Below are positions 11,134-23,150 of a stretch of DNA of 64,000 nt, in pieces. Within the stretch, counting starts at the first letter, position 1. The number at the start of each line of letters is the position of its first letter. Below the pieces are notes generated by a model, which did no database searches, was not told where the DNA came from, and worked only from the letters and a program-made list of their open reading frames with translations. The stretch spans positions 59,065,001-59,129,000 of the forward strand of contig JAQMRL010000006.1 in assembly GCA_035578175.1 (NCBI GenBank). The letters run 5' to 3'. The translations under genes were made by a program, and so were the position numbers. Origin of the DNA: Catonia carolina. Lineage: Eukaryota > Arthropoda > Insecta > Hemiptera > Achilidae.

Positions 11134-11669
11134 CTATTTTAGCTTTAGACGTTGTACAGTTGGGAAGTTCCTTTTAACTAGGTCGTGGGCTGGTTGGATA
11201 GGATGGTTATCTAGTCGTCCTCTAAATTTACTGTAGAAGGACAAGGTTAGTTCCTTTAATGTTGAAATTTTGAAATCTTCCTGGTGAAATATTGGTTTAA
11301 TATTGTTAAAATACAAAGGAGTGCTAAAAGCAAGTCTTAAAAATTTTGACTGAAAAGCCTGCATCAACTTTACTCTCTGCCGCTGCCGCTGCTTCAAAGA
11401 GCTGGACACCATAAGTACAGATTGGACCCAAAAGGATTTTATAAATTAAAATTTTGAAACGGAGACTCAATTTTCATCGAGGGTAATATTAAGTAGAAGA
11501 ATAGTTTATGGCAGCGGTTTAGTTCTAAATGTATTTTACACAGACGATGCTTCCAAGTTAGTCGCCTGTTAAGCCACAAGCCAAGATATCGCACCACGCT
11601 TGTCTGGAAGATGTGAACATGATTCAGCACTGTAGTTGGACGAATTTGACATCGTAAGGTGAATGTAAC
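11134..11669 (-). pseudogene. Jockey-like LINE reverse transcriptase, C-terminal part
   Basis: Reverse-strand translation from 11669 gives VTFTLR, then VVRYLGLWLNRRLTWKHRL, the conserved thumb-side 'K-YLG-x-LD-RLTW' segment of Jockey-clade reverse transcriptases. The frame breaks near 11435; in the next frame the KPI-W-YG-QLW region survives only as NPFGSNLYLWCPAL, followed by QRVKLMQAFQSKFLRLAF. The remaining ~80 residues to the stop near 11134 are the divergent tail. The polymerase core with the YADD motif is missing. A 5'-truncated copy with one clear frameshift. Confidence 0.7.
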
Positions 11670-13002
11670 ATTTATTTATTTATTTGGGTTCACCTTTTAA
11701 TTTAACACAAATATTTGTCAAAAATGCACTTATAAAAAAAATTCAAAAAAGTTTTTAATGTGCTCAACGATTTTAGATAAGAGGAGTTTCGTGTAAGTAG
11801 TATCAATTGGATTTCTTTCGTAGATAAAAAGTAACCGAATGTAACTGAACTTTAAAACGGTGTTTACAAAGACTGAAAATGAAAGGCTGGCCTAAGGAAT
11901 AAAAAAAATATTTTTTACAAACACTATATAGATTATTAAGACAGAAACAAACTGAAATCTATTCAACGTTTATACTGTTACAAAAAGCTATACAATTTTT
12001 TTGCTCTAGATTTACGGGTTGTGAATTTAACGTTGAATATATTTTTTAGAAATATTTAGGGTATACAACTTATGAGCTAGTACATTGTTCACCCCGTTAA
12101 ATCCCATTTAATTACCTTTAAGTTAAAAAATAACCCTTTTTCTTAACCCTTTTCAAAAACTTTTTATGTTTGGCAGCTTAGGATATAACTATTTTCACAA
12201 TGCACTTTTTCATTTTTTGCATTATGTTTTAGGAAAACAACCCTTGTTTCATTTTTTTAATACATCATAACACAATAAAAAATATTTTTAATAACTTTTT
12301 AACTTAAAAATTTTAAAGATGTTTAGTTTGGCATGATATTTTTTTGAAAGAAAACTTAAAAGATTTTTTAAGGTAATGATGGGTTGTAGTTGTTAACGGG
12401 TGTTAAAGGGGATGGTTATAGGATTGCGTTGTAACAGTACGGAAGTGTATAATAAAAGGGTTGAATAGAGTTTTAGTTGTAGATATTAAAAGGGAGGGGG
12501 TTGATCCGGATCTAAAAAAGAAAATTGGACAAAAGGATGGTGTACCAAGTATTGAGAATTTGATACAAGAATCGTGAATCCCTTTGTTCGAATCCCATAC
12601 ATTTCATTGTAGTTTTGCATTTACTATTATTATACAATGTGATGTTCATACTAGACTACTAGAAAAGGAGTTTAACAGGGAGTAGAATCTTCGTTTTTAC
12701 TCGGTCTACGAATCTACTTTTTTCATTTTTAGATAAAGAAAAAGAATACCCCCATCATTATTCTGGTTTAAGTTCACATGGACCATACCGAAAGCAAGTG
12801 GGTCTTCCCCTTTTTGTTACTATATCGTAGATCACGCTATTCAATACCTAACCTGTACTTTCAATATATCATTATAAAATATCTGTTCCAAAAATTTGTG
12901 TCAACGTTGGTTTTTATGACAATTAACTTGTGTTTATGGTTACATTGTTTAGTAAACCAATCAAGAAGTTTTAATTATGATAAAACATGAGACAAGATTA
13001 TA
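11670..13002. other. AT-rich spacer, possible tRNA-like scrap
   Basis: Mostly featureless. Around 12530-12600 there is an isolated internal-promoter-like pair (ATGGTGTACCAAG and TTTGTTCGAATCCCA), which may be the eroded head of another tRNA-derived SINE; the body is unrecognised. Confidence 0.35.
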
Positions 13003-13940
13003 TGGGTGATTCAAAACTATACGGCAATCTCTTGGGATCTCATTCTATAGCTAAAAATAACAAAAAACATTCATATAAACATATGGCTGAAAACGCTTAG
13101 TTAGCGAGTTACTAGAACTCTGTACCCTCGGTGAAGTAAGGCCGTATAAAAATGTTAAAAGTAGTTACAAAGATACAAATACGATTGTTTCTTATGTTTT
13201 TTAATCTTAAAAATTGAATAAAATTGGTTTCAGAGCTGTATATGCAATACTTTCAGAGATATCTTACATAAAACACAAGAATTGGTGCAAAGAAATAACA
13301 CATTTTTGTGTTTAACGTAAGATTACTTCCATAAATGGTAAATAAAGGTGTATTTTTTCTTAAATAAATTTGTAGAAAATTTAATTTTGAAAAGATTCAT
13401 ATGAATTACTCAGAAAAAATGAATAATAGATATTGAAATTTTGCTTTATTTAAAATCAAAACAGACGCACATTTCAACTTCTATTTCAATATCTATTTCA
13501 ATTAATTTAATTTCAATATCTATTATTCATTTTTTCCTGAGTAATTCACATGAATCTTTTTAGAATTAAATTTTCTACAAATTTATTTAAGAAAAAATAC
13601 ACCTTTATTTACCATTTATGGAAGTAATCTTACGTTAAACACAAAAATGTGTTATTTCTTTGCACCAATTCTTGTGTTTTATGTAAGATATCTCTGAAAG
13701 TATTGCATATACAGCTCTGAAACCAATTTTATTCAATTTTTAGGATTAAAAAACATAAGAAACAATCGTATTTGTATCTTTGTAACTACTTTTAACATTT
13801 TTATACGGCCTTACTTCACCGAGGGTACAGAGTTCTAGGTGAAATTTTTCGTTAGCCGTAACTCGCTAATTAAGCGTTTTCTATGTTTACATGGATTTTT
13901 TTGTTATTTTTAGCTATAGAATGAGATCCCAAGATATTGA
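13003..13940. repeat. Near-perfect 0.9-kb palindrome
   Basis: The arm at about 13024-13441 is the reverse complement of about 13510-13940 at very high identity by eye, with a ~68-base loop. The outer ends pair as CTTGGGATCTCATTCTATAG at 13031 and the complement ending at 13933. The only sizeable difference is about 20 extra bases in the right arm near 13840. Immediately outside the left arm is GGGTGATTCAAAA, the same 13 bases that end the DD41D element at 28431; the right side lacks its counterpart. Probably a MITE or foldback element that has lost its right terminus. Confidence 0.92.
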
Positions 13941-14096
13941 AACAAAAATAATTTTTTTGTATAAACTTTTTAGGAATAAATAATTGTTAAACAATCCTAA
14001 CCAAATTATAACAATAATGAATTTATTTTTGTTCAGCAATACATTACGATAGACTCTAACATCACGATAGTACGGTTATTTATTATTAAAAAATCC

Positions 14097-14420
14097 GGTG
14101 TAAAACAATCATGAAACTATCTTTTGCCAATGTAAATAATGAAAAATATAAACTGTGTTTAATAATGAGTAAACAATGTAAATGAATGAATAAAAATTTT
14201 ATCATGAGTGAATGTCGTTAAATGAAAATTAAATTCAGTACCTAGGCTAATACTTAAAATTACGGAAAAGCACTAATTGACGCTAAACTGGGCTTTGTTA
14301 TACGTACCGTATATTATTTTTGATGTTGTAAAACCGCATTTTTACCGATTAATGGGAAAATTACAGATAATTATTAATTGACGCTAAACTAAACACTGTA
14401 GAAGAAAATATTTGAAATAA
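14097..14420 (+). repeat. Dispersed repeat family E, copy 1
   Basis: Shares with 15818-16045, 37690-37900 and (inverted) 53640-53770 the ordered blocks TTTTGCCAATGTAAATAATG, AATGAGTAAACAATGTAA, TCATGAGTGAATG and ACGGAAAAGCACTAATTGAC (variants). No coding potential and no clear ends. Class unknown. Confidence 0.6.
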
Positions 14421-15817
14421 CATTTTTTGATTTTCTGATTTTTTAATAGGCCTACTTCATAATTTAAAGAAATCTTAAAAAATCGCAAGAGCAAAGCCTC
14501 ACCACGAATTTCAACAGACTCTATCTGGCGCTTACCCTACTTGCAGAGCATGAAAATGTAGTAAACGAGCCCACTTTAAAGAAATCATACGAGCCGTTTT
14601 AGAGAAAAAGCAAATAATTAAAAAGTTGCATAAATAAACCACAACTTAAGTTCCAAATTTCAACTCCGTTCAATGTTTTGTTCTTGACATATTTTGTTCA
14701 CACTCACACATTAATCTTGAACATGTTTTTGGTTTCAGGAGGTCTGAAAATGTTTAGATCCGGTAAAAACTCAGTTTTGAAACAATCGACCTGAAACCAA
14801 TACTTTCCTTTCCTACATTTCATGTAGGGAAATAGAAAGTAATTAGGAAGATACATTGCTACGCAGAACGGTTAAAGATGTTAAAATTTTAGTATAAGTT
14901 GTATTTGTCATTGTTGTGTGCTACTCCAAGAAATTTTAATTTAGGGTTAATTTAGGATTATTTATCAAAAACTCAATAAAATCTATCACTCATTAAGTTT
15001 GGAAAAATTAATATACGTGTTATTTCGCCTTAAAATTTAGATTTCGATATAGGCCTACAATTTAAAATTTATGAAAATTACATAAAGTAATAAATTTTCT
15101 CCAATTTTTGTATAAAATTATCCTCAAATTTTATTCCGCCTTGGTTAAATTTTCTCCAATTATCAAACTGAAGAAAAGATGTTTGTCAATAATAGTTCAG
15201 ATAAACGAAAATAAGTTCCTCACATGAAAAAATAAATTGCTAATTCAAATTCTTCGCTGTTCTAGGTTAGAAAAATTTAGCACTAGATAAAACAATAGAT
15301 TAATTTCACATGTAGACACAGAAATCATTGTCTGATGTAGGAAATCACTTATAAATTATACCAATAATTTAGGCTCATGATTGTTTGTTAATTTTAGCCT
15401 ATTCAACAAATAAAAATTTGATTTAGGTATAAATTTGGGTTATAAAACAATAGAAACAGCAAAATTTAATTTATTCATCATCAAGGTTGATATTGGATAT
15501 TACGTTGTAAATAACGGAAGCTTAAACTAATTCCAGAAATGTCTTTTGTGTCGCAATAAATATAAAAATTTACGTTAAATAATGAATGTCTGTCTTTATA
15601 CTCATAACATGCCAAAAAATAACAGTGTTAACATTTAGAGATAGCATGTGTACAGCGATAAATGCAAAATTTAAGTCAAAAAATTAAAGTGACTTAAAAT
15701 AATATAAGCCATCTTAACAGCAGTCTCAATCACTTCTTACAGTAAGAAAAACTGAATCTATGCACACAAGGGCAACCTCCTGTACGTTAATACGGACTTT
15801 AGGTATTTGAAATAATA
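14421..15817. other. AT-rich spacer
   Basis: No gene or repeat recognised. Confidence 0.45.
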
Positions 15818-16045
15818 GCAATAATCTGGCGTAAAACATTTAAACAACTTTCTCATGCCAATGAAAATAATGAACAATATAACAAACATTACTAATAAAA
15901 CATTAGAAATAAACAAAAAAACATAACCTAATTTTAATCATGAGTGAATGATGCATAATTAAATCAACCTAGATTTGGCTTAATAATACGGAAAATCATC
16001 CTTTCACGCTAAACTTGGCAAATTCTGAAAACAAAAGATGCAGAT
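15818..16045 (+). repeat. Dispersed repeat family E, copy 2
   Basis: Carries the family blocks CTCATGCCAATGAAAATAATG, TTTTAATCATGAGTGAATG and ACGGAAAATCATCCTTTCAC in the same order as 14097-14420. Confidence 0.55.
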
Positions 16046-16103
16046 CTTTTAATTTTCTATAAATTAAATACTTCCGTCATAAAATCCATACTAAGGCCGA
16101 AAT

Positions 16104-16432
16104 TAAACCCACCGGGTTGGTCTAGAAGTAAATTCGTCGCGAAAATCAGCTGTTTACAGCTGATTTTTGGAGACGAAGGTTCCTGGTTCAAATCCTATTA
16201 AAGGTAGTTACTTTTATACGGATTTGAATACTAGACAGTGATTGCCGGTGTACTTTGATGGTTGGGATTCAATTAACCATATTCTCTCAGGAGTGGTCGA
16301 CCTGGGTCTGTACAAGACTACACCTCATTTACACCTCATTCACATCATCCTCATCTCATTGGGTCATGGGGTTGCTTATTGTTCTGAATTGAACAGATTG
16401 CAACGTACACATATTAGGAATTGAATAAAAGA
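16104..16432 (+). mobile_element. SINE2, full-length tRNA-derived SINE with target duplication
   Basis: The head contains a pol III A box (TTGGTCTAGAAGT, canonical TGGTCTAGTGG in the sister copy) and a B box (GGTTCAAATCC) at the right spacing, i.e. a tRNA-like 5' region. A ~200-bp unrelated body and an A-rich end (GAATAAAAGA) follow. The 11-bp direct repeat AAGGCCGAAAT flanks it exactly at 16093-16103 and 16433-16443, the hallmark of LINE-mediated insertion. Open frames inside it are accidental. Confidence 0.9.
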
Positions 16433-16443
16433 AAGGCCGAAAT

Positions 16444-17334
16444 CTTAAAAAATACATTTTTTACTCATTTTCGCGAAAAAAAACATCAAATCACAAATCA
16501 CCGCTCTAAACTAAGCGTACATAAAAAAATGTTTGAACCAAAAGTTGTAGATCTTTAAATTGTTTACAAATTAACAACGTTTATCTATATGAAAACCACC
16601 TTCGACATTGTTATCAATGCTTTTATTTTTTATGGTTGATCCTTATTTTATACCATAGTAAAAGAGTTCAAATTAAAACATTGTATAAAGTGCTCGATAT
16701 AAGATTACAGACAAAGGAAATTATGGTGACTTCAACAGAAATCGGCAATTTTAATAGGAAAGTTTATGTTATTAAAATGTTTCTAATGAAAAATATTTTT
16801 TTATTCAAACTAAAAGTGAAAAATATAAAATTAAAATACTGAAAATGTATTTATAGGAAATTATTTGTATGGTAGATTAATTTTTATAAATAAAAATAAT
16901 TATAATATTTTTTCCAGTGAGATGGAATTACACTTAGTAGAATTATGAATAGGAGAGAGGTGGGCTTGTTTAAAAGTGATAATAAAAGAATACAGTGCAA
17001 AGGGCATGAAGTGTACTATTAAATACTAAAGAATAGATACGGCTATTCTAGCACCGCGGCCAGGTTAATATTTTAATTCAAGAACAATTCTAATTACCTT
17101 TTCCTTGGTCGAATAAATTTCGCGTGCAAACCAACTACAATAACATCTAACTAACATCTATTATAACAGAACGTTCCGCAGGATAATTACCTTCTCCTAA
17201 TTCTACAAGATGTCCAAAAAAGAACAGAAAGAAATTTTTGATTTTTATAAAAATATTTATAAGTTAATAAAATAAAGTTTAAACCGTATTAAGCAGCGGT
17301 AGCAATTTATGTAAAAGAAAAGTTTTGCAAAATT
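16444..17334. other. AT-rich spacer
   Basis: No gene or repeat recognised. A small GC-richer patch, TAGCACCGCGGCCAGG, lies near 17050. Confidence 0.4.
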
Positions 17335-17980
17335 ATTGTAGAGAACAATATTCTGGAAAGGTTTCCCACTTTCAGTATCTGGGTAGCTACGTAACCCAGA
17401 TCAAAAAGATTAAGTAAGATGTCAAAAAGATAAAGATGCACAGATCCCAACATGTATGCGAGGCTATCAACAGGCCTTTAAAAAACAGCACCAAAAGGGA
17501 AAAAAGGTTGAGATTTTATACAATAATAAAATTTCCGATCAAATTGTAGTGAAACTTGGGTGGTAGCAAAGACAGAGTTGAGCAGATTATAGGCACCTGA
17601 AAAGAAATTTTTACGGCAAACATATGGATGTAGTAAAGAAGACCATAACATGAATGTGAATATAAAGAAAGAGCTTATCTTCTCCATAAATAATTTTTTT
17701 TTTAACGTCTGACTGTTCTTCAATTACTGCTAATGCAGACGGTGAAGGATGGAAATGATTTTTTGTAACGTATGAAAATATGCCATAAATGATAGGTACT
17801 GCAAAATGAATTACAATCGATGGAGCACGTGGACAGGATGAGCGAAAATAGGATACCTAAGCAGCTGCTGGGTTACAAATGTGGAAGAAGGAGAGACCGA
17901 GGTCTCACGAGACATATTCCAGAGAATCGAAAGAGGCAGAAATGCCTAATCCTTCAAGGGCAGAAGAAGAAGTTTTGCAA
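17335..17980 (+). pseudogene. Non-LTR retrotransposon C-terminal half, interrupted
   Basis: Forward-strand pieces in shifting frames match the end of a non-LTR ORF2: FPTFSIWVAT (from F-YLGS-V), then CSETWVVAKTELSRL and EKKFLRQTYG (typical Y-G-E-W...L..FERK.LR.I.G), then, after a 94-bp SINE insertion, MSENRIPKQLLGYK and GRRRDRG. The GAAGAAG end near 17975 looks like the element's 3' tail. Stops and frameshifts are frequent. Confidence 0.65.
17692..17785 (-). mobile_element. SINE3 3' fragment nested in a LINE
   Basis: The reverse strand reads ATGGCATATTTTCATACGTT, CACCGTCTGCATTAGCAG, ACAGTCAGACGTTAAAAAAA, the 3' half and poly-A tail of SINE3 (compare 55789-55960). It splits the LINE remnant, so it is the younger insertion. 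Confidence 0.8.
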
Positions 17981-18584
17981 TCTAAATTACCAAAATTGAA
18001 TCCTCCATCATACGTATCTAACACGGAAAATCTAGTCTAATGTATTTTAAATAAAAATTCTATTAATTTGTCTATAAATACAGAGTTCTACCAAATAAAC
18101 TTAAAATTCTGTACAAAGTTCTAAAGAGAATTTTTTTGAGATTTTGGAAAGTATCTGAAAACGAAAATATGTAAAAAATTTATTGTAACAATATTTTATG
18201 AATTAAATAACAAAATAATTGAATTAAAATATTTCGATGTGCTACTATTCTGGCGGCAACGTTCCAAAGTTTAGTTTGTTTTGTGGAGTCGTTATAGTGA
18301 CAAGAAATGCGTTTTTATAAGAGCATATGAGGTTATATATTTTTTAAAGCAATTGTGAAATTGATTGTTAAGAATAAACAATGTTGCTCTTGTTATGTGT
18401 ATTTTGTATTTGTATTATTTATTGTATTGAATACTTGAATTATTTACTGGGATGTATTCACACCACACTATTCACACTTCAATTTATCTGCGAAACCTGT
18501 TTAATAATCATGTGTACTAAAGTCTTGGTTGTGTCATTTACAAAAGGAATTTTCAGTACATGATGCAACGTTTGAAACATAAAA
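17981..18584. other. AT-rich spacer
   Basis: Nothing recognised. Confidence 0.4.
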
Positions 18585-18905
18585 TGGAATTCCAGTTGCA
18601 ATCCTCCAAAGAAATTTTGATTAAAACCCTCCATTTTGTTGATATTACTTTTAGTTGTTCAAATACCTAAAGTCTGTTATTTCAAATTTCACGTAGAATT
18701 GATTTTTGAATCGAAGGAATGCGTAAACCTCTGTGTGTTATGTTGTATGTACCAAAGTGATGATGTTTTTTTCCTGAGTAGTTTTTATTACATCCTTTAT
18801 AGAATTTCAATGCTGGAATGACTTGCTCCATAATTGGATTCCATACGTTTAAATTAGTTTACCAATTGTTTTGTAAACTGAAAGTTTGTTAAGATTGAGT
18901 GTCGA
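18585..18905 (-). pseudogene. Jockey-like LINE reverse transcriptase scrap
   Basis: Reverse-strand translation gives TNLNVWNPIME (from K-x-IW-YG-QLW), then after frame changes ITHRGLRIPSIQKSI, a form of the conserved 'H.DL.IP.V..EI' end of Jockey-clade ORF2. Heavily mutated. The same region of a related element recurs at 61560 and 62640-62950. Confidence 0.5.
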
Positions 18906-19430
18906 ACGTTTACCATTCAATAAAACTGTTTATTATGTGCATTTAACTATTTTTTTTCGTTATGTAAAAAAGGAATTGTTTTTAACACAAATTAATAATA
19001 AATTTGAACTCAAGTGGTACATTCAGAATGGTTGATGAGAATTAAAGTTTTGTACGCTCTTAAATTCATATTACTTTCGTACTAATTTTATAAACAAACT
19101 GTCTTATGAGAAGTTGTCCTAACCTTTTTGAACACCCTGTTGAATATACTGTAGAGATATTTAACTCTTTTAAAACTAAATTTATAAAATTGTCTACCTG
19201 TAAGGGTTACTAAATGTACTTTAATGAGTGTACCAAAAATTATACTACGGTACGAACATTTAATTTTACCTTTTACAGTAAATTTTAGTAAAATTTCCTG
19301 TTAAATAGATTAACTGTACTGCAATGTAATTAAATGCAAATATAAGGTGTTCTAAATAGAATCATTAAAGGTTTCCAAACGAGACCTATATATTTATAAA
19401 TGTTTAAAACTTTTTAACGGAGTTAATTAC

Positions 19431-20025
19431 AAAAATCTCTTTCACGAGACAACACGTCTCTTGGCTGGTGGCAATTTTTAAAAAGACTTACCTTTGACCT
19501 ATACAACAGAAACCATTAGTGATTTTCGTATTGACACTTTAAGAGGAATCATATGACACTTTTTTGTTTCCAAATACCGAATTTAATTTCTTGACTTGCA
19601 GTTTTGGGCCACTTCCGGTCAAAACCGAAACTTCAAACCCTATGATTTCTGTACCTACTCTTTAAGAGGAATCGAATGACACTATTTTTGTTTCCGAATT
19701 TTGGCTTTGAGATCTTGACTTCCGGTTATGGGCCACTTCCGGTCGAAACCAAAGCTTTAAACCCAATTCAAGCTCACTAAATTTTTGTGTAGATTACGAA
19801 TCTGAAAACCCTTTGAAGCTATCTCTTATAGTTTCTGACTGATATTTTGACCTCCGATTTTTGGCCACTTTTGATTAAAACCGGAACTTTTAACCCAATT
19901 TAGGCTCCCTAATTTTTTGTTTACATTAAAAATTCGGAACTCTTGCCATATCTTGTAGTTTCTGACTTCTGGGGTGATGGCCGGCAAAAACAAAATTATA
20001 GATGACCATTTTAAAAATTTCTACC
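19431..20025 (-). repeat. Minisatellite-bearing dispersed element, copy 1
   Basis: Inverted copy of the element at 47858-48330 and 57129-57735. Ends: GGTGGCAATTTTTAAAAA at the left and the complement of TTTTTAAAATTGTCATCTAT-type sequence at the right. Between them, ~120-bp units repeat, each with a CACTTCCGGTCAAAACCG-type core and an AAGAGGAAT...TGACACT segment. GAGACAACACGTCTC just outside the left end forms a perfect 5-bp-stem hairpin. Non-coding. Confidence 0.75.
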
Positions 20026-20116
20026 CATAACTTGGCCTTAGTGAAAAAGTAAATATTTCATAGTTTTGTTCAATTATTGAGCATGGAATCAAAGGGTATC
20101 TTAAAGCGTGTCCCCG

Positions 20117-20280
20117 ACCTGTGGTTAGTTATCAGCACTACTGACTTCTACGCTGGGGTCCCTGGTTCAAATCCAGATCAGCTCTGACATTTTTCATCAC
20201 TCATCTTCATCTATCATCCTTCTCATCGTCTGCATTAGTAATTTAAAAACAGTCGGACTTAAAACCAAAAAAGCAGAAAA
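20117..20280 (+). mobile_element. SINE3, diverged copy
   Basis: tRNA-like head with B box (CCTGGTTCAAATCC) followed by CTCTGACATTTTTCATCACT, the CATCGTCTGCATTAG block and ACAGTCGGACTTAAAAC with an A-rich tail. The A-box area is eroded. Confidence 0.7.
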
Positions 20281-20870
20281 AGAAACAGTGTGTAGGTAAG
20301 TAGTTCTAATTTAGCCAAATGCATTTACACTATTCAGTGCTTTCGTTGCACTTAATGCACGTGTACTCATTACCATAAAACACTATGAATCTACCGGGTG
20401 ATGTTCATGACACTTTCCCAATGGAGTGGATATAACATTTACTTTCTCTTGCCCTATTTGAATATTTAGGGAAGGAAAGTAGTTGTTTCCGTTTCGACTT
20501 TTCGAAATCGATTTTTCACCAAAAATACACGTTTTCATGCCTTTTAAACCCAAAAATCATGTTTCACCGATTAACGTGAGTGTATGTGGGAACAACATAC
20601 CTCAAAAACGGAATATTGTACGAAATTCAAACTTGAAACTTAAATTAGGTATCACTGCTAGGGGATCCTGGATGAATATTTTCAACAAAATTGGTTAAAC
20701 GGAAGTAGTAGTTCGTGCAATACTTCACGATACTTCACTTTCTTACTATTTTTTTAAAAAACGGCTTCTACGGTTTAGTTTTAATCTCCTCATTTACTAC
20801 ATTTTTATGCTCTAAATAATATGGTTAGCACCATACCTGCTAAAATTTTAAGAAGACTGTGTTCTCGTGG
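20281..20870. other. Spacer, unclassified GC-richer segment
   Basis: The 20400-20700 part is less AT-rich (TTTCGAAATCGATTTTTCACC, GTGAGTGTATGTGGGAACAA) and resembles body sequence of an unknown repeat, but there is no second copy in this window. Confidence 0.3.
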
Positions 20871-21215
20871 TAAAATATGGGTTTTTTAAGATTGCACCTT
20901 TGAATAATTCAGGACAAAAGTGTTTATAATAAAAGTTCTATGAAATAAAAAAATTTACAATTTCTATTTAAATTGTTTTATTCTACAACTGTTTCTTTCT
21001 TAAGTAAGTGTAAATTAGCGATTTTCTGTATTTTGTTCATCAAAATCGGTAAAAATGGGATTTTTTTTTAAGATTGCGGTCTTAATATAGTATATTTTAC
21101 GATTAAAGTGTATAATCAAAGATAAAAGAAATTTAAAAATCCACATCTTTAATTCAAGAATTTTTTTCGACAGATCTAAGTTCAGCTTCAATTAGTGATT
21201 TTTCTTATTTTTAAG
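20871..21215 (+). repeat. Tandem pair of ~170-bp units
   Basis: Two diverged units start at about 20880 and 21062: each opens with TTTTTTAAGATTGC, continues AAAGTGTNTATAAT and ends near ATTAGNGATTTTTC. A third copy lies at 36060-36235. Confidence 0.5.
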
Positions 21216-21523
21216 TCGAATAGAAGTTGATTTTCTTACTGAGTTATTCCTATTTAGCATTTCTACCCGTTCCGACACCCGTCTTTTCTTCGGCCTGCTA
21301 ATATCTCTGCTTTCCACTGGTTTGTATCTTCTTGCTAAACTAGACAAGCTTTTTGGTATTCTATTTAAATGATTCACCCATTGGGTACGATGCAAATTTA
21401 TGTTTTTGTTCAGTGGAAAAATTCCCAATTCTTATATCTTCATTTTTGATTCTGTCTAGTCTTGTACAAACCTTGACAGTCCTTAAGAATTTAATTTGTA
21501 CAGTACCGTAATAAAAATTAATT

Positions 21524-21918
21524 AGTGTTGTTTAGGTCATCAGCCGAAAGGCTGGTTTGAACCTGTAGAGGTCTTACTAAGTAAAACGAGGAGTGAGGTG
21601 GTTTACAGTTGCCTTTCTTACTGACTGGAAAAGTACGCTTATCAGTATGTCGGTCCCTCTGAAAAGCATATATTTTCCACTCTGCAAATGACAACTTCAC
21701 TGCATTCACCACAGGGTCTGGCTGTATAATGAAATTCATTACTTTCAGAGAAAATAACTCTTAATAGTGCCTTTTACACCTCTATCTCTTCTGTTTTTTA
21801 ATGATTCAGTCATTTAATTGGCTGACCATGTGATAAGAAACAGAACTATTTATTTTACCCCTGCAACGAACAGATTGATTGTAAACAATTTGACACTCTA
21901 CCTGTCTGTTATGGGCAG
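21524..21918 (-). mobile_element. SINE1, full length, with target duplication
   Basis: Reverse-strand copy. The 10-bp repeat AAAATTAATT flanks it at 21514-21523 and 21919-21928. The sense strand keeps an open 73-codon frame in its 3' half (21739-21518), the same frame open in the copy at 49710. Confidence 0.85.
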
Positions 21919-21928
21919 AAAATTAATT

Positions 21929-22812
21929 TAAAAACAAAAAAAAAATTCAAAAACATATTGTAGGCTTCATAATGAAATATTGATCTTAAACTAAACGTGT
22001 TTCAACTAGAGAGCTAATTTCTTTGTACGGTAGAAGTAAATTTTACTGTCTAGTTCTGAACTTAAGAGTGGTGTGAAGGTACAATTTTTTCTCAAAAGTA
22101 TAAAATGCGTAGGCAAATAGTTTCATTGTTAATAGAGAGGTATTTGTAAGTAGGAATAAAATTGTCATTTAATAAGGTACACGATTCAGTAGGCGTAGAA
22201 ACTATCTAATAGACCTTATTACATTACAATAGTACAATGTATTTAGAAGAATCGATTGTTCCTAAGACGGGTAAACTGAAGTACTCATAAGCTTTATAAT
22301 ACGTAACGCATTTATCGAGTACTGAAAAGGGAAGTGGGTTTTATATTGGACCTTGGACTATAAGGTCGTAAGTGCTTAAACCAAGTAATAGCACGTGGCC
22401 GGAAATACTATAGCAATAAGAAATGCTCACGTCTTTTAAAGAAAAGAACACCATCCAATAATTCTTACAGCCTACTGAAACATCCGCCTTACAGACAAGA
22501 CAAGATAAAATATAATATAAAAAAGGATTGTGTACGTTTAAAAAACTGTACGAATTTTAATTCACTCATGTTAAGTACACCGTAAGAAGTATTTTCAAGA
22601 GAATTCTGAATTGAAAACAGTGAACTGTTGTAAAAATAAATTCTTTGATTCATCCGAGTCCTTAACTACTAAATTATTTTGACAAGGGAATCGAAATCCT
22701 GAAAAGATTATACTTCCAGTCATTTTGAATCTATTAGCTTAATTTGTTATACTGTATCTTCTAATAACATTTAATTTCACAAGACTAACTCAATCTTATA
22801 CATTACGACAAT
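21929..22812. other. AT-rich spacer
   Basis: Nothing recognised. Confidence 0.4.
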
Positions 22813-23150
22813 ATCTTCTTCTTCTTCTTCTTCTTCTTCCAGTCAAGGATTAGGTCCCAAGATCTGTTCCAGCATCCACCTAGCCACAGGTCGCCCCAGA
22901 TCGCGCCGTCCAATTGGTCTGTCACTTCTGACCAGTCTAGGAATCCTGCGTAGGGATAGTCTTTCAAGATTTTTCGGTTTTCCAGTGGTACTCTATAATT
23001 TGTCTCCTAAAGAGAACACACATCTAACTGCAGTCCTAATCGGGCATCCTAATCTGAATTTAATACGATCTATTAGGTCTTCTCAGTTTTCCACTTTTTT
23101 TGACTTCTTTAAACCTTTCATCCGACAGCTTACGTCTATTATTTAGAGTC
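22813..23150 (-). pseudogene. LINE 3' end with (GAA)n tail
   Basis: The reverse strand reads RIPRLVRSDRPIGRRDLGRP then VARWMLEQILGPNP and a stop, the GRP...RW end of a non-LTR ORF2, followed at once by (GAA)8-9 (seen as TTC repeats at 22814-22839), a typical simple-repeat 3' tail. The upstream part (to 23150) is frameshifted. Confidence 0.65.
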
